DNA of 5,332 nt, from positions 1-5,332 of the forward strand of contig JBEGQI010000043.1 in NCBI GenBank assembly GCA_041181065.1. Direction: 5' to 3'. The stretch comes from DSYF01 sp041181065 (GTDB lineage Bacteria; Verrucomicrobiota; Verrucomicrobiia; Limisphaerales; DSYF01). Position 1 is the stretch's first letter, and each line of letters starts with the position of its first letter. A model generated the notes under the pieces. The model had not been told where the DNA came from, made no database searches, and was given only the letters and a program-made list of their open reading frames with translations. A program made the translations under genes and the position numbers. Below are positions 1 through 5,332 of this stretch, piece after piece.

Positions 1-1098
1 GTCGAGGAATGTGCCGTTGAGTTTGAAAGTAACGCCATCCTCCATCGGCAGCCACTTGAGTGTCACCTGCTGATGCGTGCTCTTGTTTTGCGGAAGGACT
101 ATTCCGTCCTGAACATAACCGAGCAAGGCGGGTTTTCCGCGGTGCTTCTGTTGGAAGTCCTCGACCGCGCGGGCCAGTTCACCGTCGAAATACCAGAACG
201 CATTTGTCACCGCGCCTTTGAATTGCCCCACCGGGGCGGCGGGCGCGGACGGATTTTTGCCCGCGGCATAGCGTTCCACCAGCCACCCCGTCCTGGTCAC
301 ATCAATCGGATTCAACTTCACGGGACCACCGGAATGGCCTTTGGGCAGCCGATACTGCGCGGCCTTTTTGACGTAGAGGGCCAGCAGCTCGATCTTATCG
401 TCCAGCGCGATGAAATGTCCGTCCGCCGGACATCCGAGCGCGCTCAATGGCATCTTCGGGTGCGCGTTTTTGATTGGCATTCCCTGCGACATCCGATCGT
501 CCGCCCATTCATATTCGCCGTGCGAGACGATGCCGGGAACAGAATCGATCGCGTGATCCGGAAAATCAGGCGCGTTGCCGGGGTCGGGCACATACGGCCA
601 TTGCCCGCTGAACGAAATGCCGGCGAGGATGCGCTCCGGCTGCCACGCGGCCATATACCACGGCAATGAGGCGGCAGCAGAATGTCCACACGGAACGATG
701 GGAGCATTGGTCAGTTCACCGTAACCGGAAACGGACGCAAGTGATGCCATCATCGCTTCGAACTTTTCGCCCGCGCCTTGATCGAACCGGAAATTGCGGT
801 CGAATGAGGGAGCCACCCAGACTTCGGCGAAGCCGATTTCCGCGAGGGCCGTGCGAAACTTCGGATGCTCGAACACGCCGATCTCCTCCATGTTGTGATG
901 ACCGAAAACGACGCCGCGCACCCACTTGCAGTCCGGCGGAATCCACAGGAACGCACGCGGACGTTCATTCGTGGTGACCGGGGGCGGCGGCATGGGAATG
1001 GACCACTGCCACTCGACCGCCCGGGCGGAAGGCGCGAGCGCTCCAAGGAGGAGCAACAACCTGGCGCAGGATAGAAAGCGTATCCTCAAATTATTCAT
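1..1098 (-). CDS. Secreted alpha/beta-hydrolase-fold protein, putative esterase (3' end beyond window)
   Basis: The frame is open for 366 codons from an ATG at 1096-1098 to the left edge without a stop, so the C-terminus is missing. An in-frame TGA at 1105-1107 leaves this as the first possible ATG. Residues 1-27 form a Sec signal peptide: basic start, Leu-rich core LLLLLGAL and an SARA cleavage site. The mature part reads as an alpha/beta hydrolase. FGHHNM (65-70) sits where the oxyanion-hole loop is expected, GHSAA (138-142) is the nucleophile elbow with Ser140, and DGHF (226-229) gives the likely catalytic His228. HGEYE (193-197) follows a predicted strand and could supply the acid, probably Glu197. 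From about residue 298 (NAFWYFDGELARAV onward) a separate C-terminal segment begins and runs off the window. By fold it should hydrolyse an ester or related bond outside the cytoplasm; the substrate is unknown. Carbohydrate-esterase activity is a guess from the surface-protein neighbours. No Shine-Dalgarno sequence precedes the ATG. Confidence 0.88.
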   Translation of the reverse strand, partial: MNNLRIRFLSCARLLLLLGALAPSARAVEWQWSIPMPPPPVTTNERPRAFLWIPPDCKWVRGVVFGHHNMEEIGVFEHPKFRTALAEIGFAEVWVAPSFDRNFRFDQGAGEKFEAMMASLASVSGYGELTNAPIVPCGHSAAASLPWYMAAWQPERILAGISFSGQWPYVPDPGNAPDFPDHAIDSVPGIVSHGEYEWADDRMSQGMPIKNAHPKMPLSALGCPADGHFIALDDKIELLALYVKKAAQYRLPKGHSGGPVKLNPIDVTRTGWLVERYAAGKNPSAPAAPVGQFKGAVTNAFWYFDGELARAVEDFQQKHRGKPALLGYVQDGIVLPQNKSTHQQVTLKWLPMEDGVTFKLNGTFLD

Positions 1099-1107
1099 GG
1101 GAAGTCA

Positions 1108-1137
1108 ATAAACAGGGTTGACCAACCACCTTGTCAG
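1108..1137 (-). promoter_or_regulatory. Weak sigma-70-like promoter candidate for the hydrolase gene
   Basis: On the minus strand CTGACA (1132-1137) matches five of six bases of the -35 consensus. It is followed after 18 bases by GTTTAT (1108-1113), which matches only three of six bases of the -10 consensus. The -10 would end nine bases before the ATG, implying a nearly leaderless transcript. That fits the missing Shine-Dalgarno sequence but could equally be chance. Confidence 0.18.
1116..1127. repeat. Short palindrome GGTTG-N2-CAACC upstream of the hydrolase
   Basis: The arms GGTTG and CAACC are perfect and separated by two bases, 18 bases upstream of the hydrolase start codon and inside the spacer of the promoter candidate. 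The position would suit a dimeric repressor, but a 5-bp arm is common by chance and no regulator is encoded in the window. Confidence 0.25.
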
Positions 1138-1202
1138 CACAATCCGCAAAACACTCTTGAGGCAATCTCATCAAATCCCAGTTCCTCGGGCGTAGCCTCC
1201 GC

Positions 1203-4007
1203 TCAAGGAACGTAGCGGGTGCGGAAGTAGTCGTTGGTCGGCGCCAGCGAGAGCGGGTTTGTAAAATTGAGAAACCCGTTCGCCGAGGCGGTGTTGGTGA
1301 TGACCCCAACCCAATTCGTCGCGGGCAGCGCGTGCGTCACGTCGAGCGCGTAGCTTGAACCGGGAATTCCGAGATACGTCAAATAGGCAAATCCCGACTG
1401 CGCGGTCGCGGCGATCTGATTGAAGCCCATGGGATCGCTGACGATGACGGTGACCGTGTTTGTGCCCGCCGCCCCGAGGGCGTCGGTCACGACGTAGGCA
1501 AAGGTGTTTGTGCCAACGCTGCCCGTGGCGTTATAGGTCACGCTCGTGGCATTAAAGCCTGCCGTGCCGGTTGTCGGCGTGCCGACGGCAGAAACGGTCA
1601 GCGCGTCACCGTCCGCATCGGTCGCACTATTTTTACCGGCGATAACCGGCACCGTAATGGAACCGCCCAGCGCACAACCCGCCGTGATGGCGGCGGCGAC
1701 GGGTGATGCGTTGGTGAAAGTGATGGTGCCACCAACATTGAGATCGCTGAGCTTCCAATGCGCGGAGCCGCCCGGCAGGTTCACGGTGGTGAACGCGCCG
1801 CTCAACGTGCCGTCGAACAGGTCGAAGGTGTTGCCGTTCGTGAGCGTGCCGCCGGTGTTCGTGATGACGAGTGTGCCACCGAACACCAACGTGCCGCTGT
1901 TGATGACGAGTTTGTCGGCGCTGGCCGGAGCATTGAGTTCCATGACGAGCGTGCCGTTGAGAGTGGGAGCGGTGCTGAACGTGAGTGTGCCGACGGATGC
2001 CCCAGGGGAGATGGTGCCATTAATCGTGACCGCACCGGTAACACTTCCACTACCCTTGACGGTCTGCCCCGAGCCAAGCGTGAAGCTGCCGCCGGAAACG
2101 TCGAAGGTCGCGCCGCTGGCGATATTTATGGAAGGCGTGCTGGCGATGGAGCCGCTGCCGCTCAGGGAAAGGGTGCCCGCACTGATGGTGGTATTGCCGG
2201 AATACGTATTTGCGCCAGTCAGCGTCTGCGTGCCGCTGCCTTCCTTGGTAACGTTCAATGTGCCGGTGCCGTTCTCAATGACACCTGCGAACGACGCGCT
2301 CGAAGTTCCCGAAACGCCGCCCCCGACAAACAACGTCGCCGCGCTGGCAGACGAGTTACGCACAAAACCGCCCGAGCCCGCGATAGCCGCTACAGCCTCC
2401 GCTTTGCCGTTCAAGTCGAATACGCCGCTGTTCAACGTGAACGACTGACTGTCGTTGACGAGGTCCGAGTTGGCACCACTGAGCTTGAGCGTGCCGCCCG
2501 AAATAGTGACGCCGCGGTCGGCGCCGTAGCCGCTCGTGTTGGCGAAGACGACCGTGCCCTGATTGATTTGCCAGGCGGCAAGATTGTTGTGATTCGCACC
2601 GCTGGTGGTGACCGTGCCCGTGCCGGTCTTCGTGTAAGTGCGGGTGGCAGCACCGATCAAGCGAGTGAAGGTGATATCGCCGGTGGCATTGAGCGTGAGG
2701 TCAGCGTTCACGGTAATGTCGGCGCTGACACCGGCGGCGCCGGCGCTGCTGTTGATGATGGAGTTGCCCGTGTTGTTGTTAGTGATGGTTTCGCCGATGG
2801 TGAAGCCGTTGAGGTCGAGCGTGGCGTTGCCCGTCAGGAATGTGCCACTGCTCACGCCGGTGGCTCCAAGCGCGTTCGCGTGACCGATCTTCAGCGTGCC
2901 CGCCTCGATGGTTGTCACCCCCGTGAACGTGCTGTTGCCATTCAATGTCATCGTGCCCGTGCCCGCCTTGCGCAACGTGCCGACGCCGGTGGTGACACCG
3001 CCGGAATGGAACGTGTCGTAGATCTTGCCATTCACCACCATGCCGCCCGCGCCCGACAGGTTCACGAACAGATTACGGCCCGTCTGGTCGCCGGAGAGGC
3101 AGATGCCATCCTGCACGGTCACCTGCCCGGTGCTGGAGACAACGAAGTCGCGATTGCCAGCGTTGTTGATGATGTTCCCGATGGTGAGATTGTTCGCGCC
3201 GTTGAACGTGATGTTGTTCGCGTTGATGGCCAACGTGCTGCCCGAAAGATTGCGGTTCCCGCCGGCGGTGTTGAGATTGAGCTGCGCGTTTGCGTATATG
3301 CCACGGAAGGCCGCCGTGCCAGCGCTGATGCTGCCGGAGTTGTTATTCCCCAAACAAGTGTCGCTGCCCAGCGTGAGCTGGGTGCCCGCGATATTGTTGC
3401 GCAGCATCGCCCGGAAGACATTCACGCCGCCGGTGATCGACGCGGTGGCCTTGCCATCACCGGTGTTGTTGCCGGAGAGAATGATCGTGCCCGCCGTGGT
3501 GCTGGGGAACAGCCAGTCGCCGTTGGCGGTGCCGAAGTTGATGTTGCCGCTCAACGTGAGGCTGCCCGCCCCCGCGCCGAACACGATGCTGCGGTCGCCG
3601 TTGCCGCCGGACAGATTGATGGGGAAGCTGATCTGCTGCGCGTTGGCGCTGTTCTGCTGGACGATCACCTGCCCTGCCCCAGCGCCGCTGCCCATAGTGA
3701 TGGCGTTGCCACTCAAGACGAACGAGCCCGCCCCGGAAGCAAACGTGAGCGCCGTGCCGGAGGTGGCCAACGCGGTGATCAAATCATTGTTGTTCGCCAA
3801 TCCAGTCGTGCCGCCGAAGGTGAGGGTGTCACCGGTCGCGCCGGGTGCGGTGTCCAGGTCCCAGTTGGCTGCGCCCGACCAGTTGCCATTGGGGCTGGCC
3901 CCGCCGTCCCAAGTCTTCGCGGCAGCACGCGCGGTTTCAGTAGTAGATGAAAAACCGAGAAGCGTGAGCACTATCGCAAGTGGAGCGCCATTGATGGAAA
4001 TACGCAT
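1203..4007 (-). CDS. Autotransporter-associated beta-strand repeat (PATR) surface protein with cadherin/Ig-like domain
   Basis: This is a complete 934-residue gene, ATG at 4005-4007 and TGA at 1203-1205. Residues 1-28 are a Sec signal peptide (core APLAIVLTLLGF, cleavage near TARA). The mature protein opens with KTWDGG...NWSGAANWD, the usual start of PATR proteins. Residues about 50-765 are rich in Gly, Thr, Asn and Ser in short beta-strand repeats, predicted to form a long beta-helix. Three clear PATR units start at 347, 460 and 588. Residues 650-765 form the usual closing segment (INGTISPGASVGTLTF ... FTTVNLPGG). Residues about 767-857 form a cadherin/Ig-like domain with DADGD (797-801), a possible calcium site. 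Residues 861-934 form a compact tail ending YFRTRYVP. There is no autotransporter beta-barrel and no PEP-CTERM-type anchor, so the 'autotransporter' family name does not establish the export route. The likely role is an extracellular or surface structural protein or adhesin; no catalytic motif is seen. Only three cysteines are present. Confidence 0.93.
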   Translation of the reverse strand: MRISINGAPLAIVLTLLGFSSTTETARAAAKTWDGGASPNGNWSGAANWDLDTAPGATGDTLTFGGTTGLANNNDLITALATSGTALTFASGAGSFVLSGNAITMGSGAGAGQVIVQQNSANAQQISFPINLSGGNGDRSIVFGAGAGSLTLSGNINFGTANGDWLFPSTTAGTIILSGNNTGDGKATASITGGVNVFRAMLRNNIAGTQLTLGSDTCLGNNNSGSISAGTAAFRGIYANAQLNLNTAGGNRNLSGSTLAINANNITFNGANNLTIGNIINNAGNRDFVVSSTGQVTVQDGICLSGDQTGRNLFVNLSGAGGMVVNGKIYDTFHSGGVTTGVGTLRKAGTGTMTLNGNSTFTGVTTIEAGTLKIGHANALGATGVSSGTFLTGNATLDLNGFTIGETITNNNTGNSIINSSAGAAGVSADITVNADLTLNATGDITFTRLIGAATRTYTKTGTGTVTTSGANHNNLAAWQINQGTVVFANTSGYGADRGVTISGGTLKLSGANSDLVNDSQSFTLNSGVFDLNGKAEAVAAIAGSGGFVRNSSASAATLFVGGGVSGTSSASFAGVIENGTGTLNVTKEGSGTQTLTGANTYSGNTTISAGTLSLSGSGSIASTPSINIASGATFDVSGGSFTLGSGQTVKGSGSVTGAVTINGTISPGASVGTLTFSTAPTLNGTLVMELNAPASADKLVINSGTLVFGGTLVITNTGGTLTNGNTFDLFDGTLSGAFTTVNLPGGSAHWKLSDLNVGGTITFTNASPVAAAITAGCALGGSITVPVIAGKNSATDADGDALTVSAVGTPTTGTAGFNATSVTYNATGSVGTNTFAYVVTDALGAAGTNTVTVIVSDPMGFNQIAATAQSGFAYLTYLGIPGSSYALDVTHALPATNWVGVITNTASANGFLNFTNPLSLAPTNDYFRTRYVP
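1206..1427 (-). other. C-terminal tail module of the PATR protein
   Basis: This encodes residues 861-934, after the cadherin-like domain. Key points are GIPGSSYALDV, a central ATNWVGVITNTASANG and the very end YFRTRYVP. The pattern (G-x-G-x-x-Y, N-W, N-G-F-x-x-F, Y-F-R at the terminus) recurs at the ends of many extracellular proteins of Verrucomicrobiota, as I recall the family. It resembles the tail of the neighbouring gene. Its function is unknown; surface sorting or anchoring is an inference. Confidence 0.6.
1437..1709 (-). other. Cadherin/bacterial Ig-like domain of the PATR protein
   Basis: Residues about 767-857 carry NSATDADGDALTVSAV, then VTYNAT and GTNTFAYVVTDALGA. This is the typical strand order and wording of the cadherin-like/Big repeats that follow adhesive regions in bacterial surface proteins. 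The acidic DADGD could bind calcium. Only one copy is present. Confidence 0.7.
2157..2969 (-). repeat. Three PATR (beta-strand repeat) units
   Basis: Three units with the form K-x-G-x-G-T-x-T-x-x-G ... G-T-(L/V) occur at residues 347-375 (2883-2969), 460-489 (2541-2630) and 588-617 (2157-2246). The first and third match the family best (KAGTGTMTLNG ... IEAGTLKIG and KEGSGTQTLTG ... ISAGTLSLSG). The middle one is diverged: it lacks the Y/F-x-G-x-T-T core. A weaker copy may lie near residues 172-200. The repeats are of protein sequence; the DNA copies are well diverged, so they are old rather than recent duplications. Confidence 0.8.
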
Positions 4008-4134
4008 GGTGTAATCGTTCGGGTTGTGCGTGGACTGAGCAAATCAAACATCAATTCAGTCCGGAAAAAGCTGTTATTTGGTTTCCAAGTAAAGCAGACC
4101 AGCCCCACCCTGTCGTAAGTTCAACCAAACCTGT
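4008..4134. other. Intergenic gap upstream of the PATR gene
   Basis: These 127 bases lie between the stop of the FN3/lectin-like gene (TGA, 4135-4137) and the PATR ATG. The part at about 4041-4085 is AT-rich compared with the genes, as expected of a promoter or leader region. I found no good -35/-10 pair, no Shine-Dalgarno sequence before the ATG and no hairpin plus T-run terminator. An inverted repeat is listed separately. Confidence 0.7.
4032..4062. repeat. Perfect 7-bp inverted repeat in the PATR leader
   Basis: The arms GGACTGA (4032-4038) and TCAGTCC (4056-4062) are exact reverse complements around a 17-base AT-rich spacer, 24 bases upstream of the PATR ATG. Within the spacer ATCAA occurs twice seven bases apart (4043-4047 and 4050-4054). 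It could be an operator with two half-sites or a stem-loop in the 5' leader. A 7-bp match in a region this size is not rare enough to exclude chance. Confidence 0.4.
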
Positions 4135-5332
4135 TCAAGGATACGCCAGCCGGAAGAAGACCGTGCCGTTGACCTGATTGACCGGCAGCGAAAGCTGATT
4201 CGTGGAGGACGAGCCAGATACGGTGAACCAGTTCGTGCGCAAGCCCACCGCGGTCGAATTGGTCTGCGTCTCGAGCCGCCAGCCGATGTGGTCCGCAGGC
4301 CAAGACAATTGCAGATTGGCACCCGCTACCGTGGCGGTGAGCGGCACGGAATTCGTGGCGACGGATGGCGGCCAGATGCCCGTCACAGAGACGTTGTCAT
4401 AGACGACCGTGTCGAGCGCGCCGTTGTTGCGCGAGGTGACCGCGAGACCCGCAAGCAAGGTGGTGCTCATCGTGTTGGTGATGGCTCCCAGCGTCGTCCA
4501 ATTGGTGCCGTCGGCGGAACAGAAGCCGGTAAACACATTACCGACACGGGTAATCTTCTGCCATTGCGGGAAGGCGCCACCGACGCTGGCCGAGCCGGAC
4601 GTGGTTGAACTGCCGCTGGTGGACGTGCGATAGCAAATGGAGTTCGTGTTGATGCCGTTGAACAGCGTGGTGAAATGCTTAGCACCATTGGCCAGCGACT
4701 CGCGAAGCGTCAGGCCCGACTTGTGCAACCCACTGTAATTTGAGCGGCCCGTCAGGCGCGCAACGATACTGCCGTCGCCGCTCAAGCTGGCGTAACAAAG
4801 GCCGAACGAATCGGCGTTCGCGAAGCCGCTGATGTCAAGCCCCGCGCCTTGCACCGTGAACGCGCCACCAGCATAGATGGTGTTGCCAGGCGTGGTGGCG
4901 TAACCGGCGTCCGCGTAGGTCCACGGTGATGGCAGCGATGGCAGCGTGCTGGCGCCGACCTCGAAGGAGAGTGCACTCGCCCCGATGCTGTTCGACGCAG
5001 TGATGACGTAGTAGAAGGTCGATCCCGACGTAAGCCCGGTATCCGCGAAGCTCGGAAAGATCGTGCCTTGGCCGTGCGCAATCGTCACGTAAGGGCCGCC
5101 GCTTACAGTTCCACGTTGGATCGAGTAGCTCGTCGCACCTGGAACGGCATTCCAGGTGAGATCAATCCGTAAGTGCGAAGTTGTGTCAGCCACCAAATCC
5201 GTCGGCGCGCCCGGAACGCCCGCTGAAGGATACGCCGTCGCGAGTCCGGAGTCCGCCGTTTCACCGACCGCATTCGTGGCGGATACCTTGTAGAAATAGA
5301 GCACGCCATTCGCCACGGTCGCGTCGGTGTAA
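4135..5332 (-). CDS. Multidomain extracellular protein with FN3 and concanavalin-A-like domains (5' end beyond window)
   Basis: The frame is open to the right edge. The first full codon is TAC at 5329-5331 and the stop is TGA at 4135-4137, giving 398 visible residues. An internal GTG at 5314-5316 lies inside an FN3 strand and is not the true start. Residues 1-30 (YTDATVANGVLYFYKVSATN...) are the end of an FN3 domain. Residues 40-130 are a full FN3 domain (PGAPTDL ... IDLTWNAVPGATSYSIQRG ... YYVITASNSIG). Residues 136-318 match the lectin-like module resembling DUF1349: GDGSIVARL, SGLTLRESLANGAKH, WQKITRVGNVFTGFCSADG, NWTTLG and GLAVTSRNN. Residues 334-398 are the tail (LQLSWPADHIGWRLETQTN ... 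TNWFTVSG ... VFFRLAYP). FN3 and lectin-like modules of this kind usually sit behind a catalytic or adhesive N-terminus, often in polysaccharide-degrading enzymes, so carbohydrate binding is plausible. The missing N-terminus leaves the main activity unknown. No membrane segment is visible. Confidence 0.9.
   Translation of the reverse strand, partial: YTDATVANGVLYFYKVSATNAVGETADSGLATAYPSAGVPGAPTDLVADTTSHLRIDLTWNAVPGATSYSIQRGTVSGGPYVTIAHGQGTIFPSFADTGLTSGSTFYYVITASNSIGASALSFEVGASTLPSLPSPWTYADAGYATTPGNTIYAGGAFTVQGAGLDISGFANADSFGLCYASLSGDGSIVARLTGRSNYSGLHKSGLTLRESLANGAKHFTTLFNGINTNSICYRTSTSGSSTTSGSASVGGAFPQWQKITRVGNVFTGFCSADGTNWTTLGAITNTMSTTLLAGLAVTSRNNGALDTVVYDNVSVTGIWPPSVATNSVPLTATVAGANLQLSWPADHIGWRLETQTNSTAVGLRTNWFTVSGSSSTNQLSLPVNQVNGTVFFRLAYP
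4138..4332 (-). other. C-terminal tail module of the FN3/lectin-like protein
   Basis: This encodes residues 334-398 of the visible fragment: LQLSWPADHIGWRLETQTN, then TNWFTVSGSSSTNQ, ending VFFRLAYP. The wording L-x-L-S-W-P ... G-x-x-L-E-x-Q ... N-W ... V-F-F-R-L is a recurrent ending of secreted proteins in Verrucomicrobiota, as I recall the family. It ends the protein exactly, like the related tail of the PATR protein. Confidence 0.65.
4378..4926 (-). other. Concanavalin-A-like (DUF1349-type) domain
   Basis: Residues 136-318 begin PWTYADAGYATTPG and end VVYDNVSVTG. The order of motifs matches a widespread beta-sandwich module of extracellular bacterial proteins: a G-D-G-S-I-x-A-R strand, a G-L-T-L-R-E-S-L turn, a W-x-K-I-T-R-x-G-N-x-F strand, S-x-D-G-x-N-W, and a closing L-A-V-T-S strand. 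Ligand binding to sugars is likely by family but no specific site can be named from sequence. Confidence 0.7.
4942..5214 (-). other. Fibronectin type III domain
   Basis: Residues 40-130 start PGAPTDL and show the FN3 hallmarks: the buried Trp in IDLTWNAVPGA, the Tyr in TSYSIQRG, the FADTGLTSGSTFYYVITA strand pair and a closing SNSIGASALS. It probably acts as a spacer between the missing N-terminal part and the lectin-like domain. Confidence 0.85.

Larger units (their letters stand above)
1099..1202. other. Intergenic gap between PATR gene and hydrolase gene
   Basis: These 104 bases separate the PATR stop codon (TGA, 1203-1205) from the hydrolase ATG. I see no strong GC-rich hairpin followed by a T-run, so no convincing intrinsic terminator for the upstream gene. 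The gap holds a small palindrome and a weak promoter-like pair, listed separately. It has no credible small gene. Confidence 0.7.

Noticed and set aside
73..669. A 198-codon plus-strand open frame in the left region
   Set aside because: It lies opposite the secreted hydrolase, whose continuous frame, signal peptide and catalytic motifs are convincing. The plus-strand product matches nothing I recognise.
750..1046. Minus-strand frames overlapping the hydrolase start region (also 444-707 and 716-946)
   Set aside because: These are out-of-frame shadows of the hydrolase, Arg/Ser-rich and without a domain pattern.
1758..3950. A 730-codon plus-strand open frame opposite the PATR gene
   Set aside because: It is antisense to a gene with a signal peptide and recognisable domains. 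Its translation is Arg/Ala/Gly/Glu-rich with no fold-like pattern, as expected from GC-rich repetitive Gly/Thr/Asn codons read backwards.
1203..4007. Possible tandem DNA repeat or CRISPR-like array, because GTGCCG-type words recur on the plus strand
   Set aside because: The spacing is irregular and the words reflect recurring Gly-Thr codons in a repeat protein. There are no constant-length repeats and spacers.
3025..4014. A 329-codon plus-strand open frame with hydrophobic Pro/Leu/Val-rich translation
   Set aside because: It is a shadow of the PATR gene. The apparent hydrophobic stretches come from the complements of Gly/Asn/Thr codons, and other plus-strand frames (for example 1546-2448) show the same wording.
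4083..4134. Possible terminator after the FN3/lectin-like gene
   Set aside because: Only 3-4 bp stems (for example TTGG-AAA-CCAA) are present, with no T-run after them.

Overview
The window looks like chromosomal DNA from a GC-rich member of the Verrucomicrobiota, or a close PVC-group relative. This is inferred from protein style. A secreted autotransporter-associated beta-strand repeat (PATR) protein lacks a beta-barrel. A second secreted-type protein combines fibronectin type III (FN3) and a lectin-like domain. Both end in the short 'NW ... FFR..YP' type C-terminal module common in extracellular proteins of that phylum. No RNA gene, mobile element, CRISPR array or phage gene was seen.

All three genes lie on the minus strand, so transcription runs from high to low coordinates. 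At the right edge, 4135-5332 is the C-terminal 398 residues of a multidomain extracellular protein whose start lies outside the window. It holds the end of one FN3 domain, a complete FN3 domain, a concanavalin-A-like domain and the C-terminal tail. After a 127-bp gap comes a complete 934-residue PATR protein (1203-4007) with a signal peptide, a long beta-helical repeat region, one cadherin/Ig-like domain and a related tail. After a further 104 bp comes a secreted alpha/beta-hydrolase (complement of 1-1098). It begins at an ATG and has no stop before the left edge, so its C-terminus is missing.

The three products fit a set of exported proteins, two adhesive or carbohydrate-binding and one hydrolytic, consistent with use of polymers outside the cell. 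Shared transcription is possible from the orientation, but both gaps are long enough for separate promoters. The gap before the PATR gene carries a perfect 7-bp inverted repeat. The gap before the hydrolase carries a small palindrome and a weak promoter-like pair. Neither complete start codon has a recognisable Shine-Dalgarno sequence.

The most useful leads are the shared C-terminal tail, a possible sorting module, and the unassigned secreted hydrolase. Nothing here is clearly a wholly new system.
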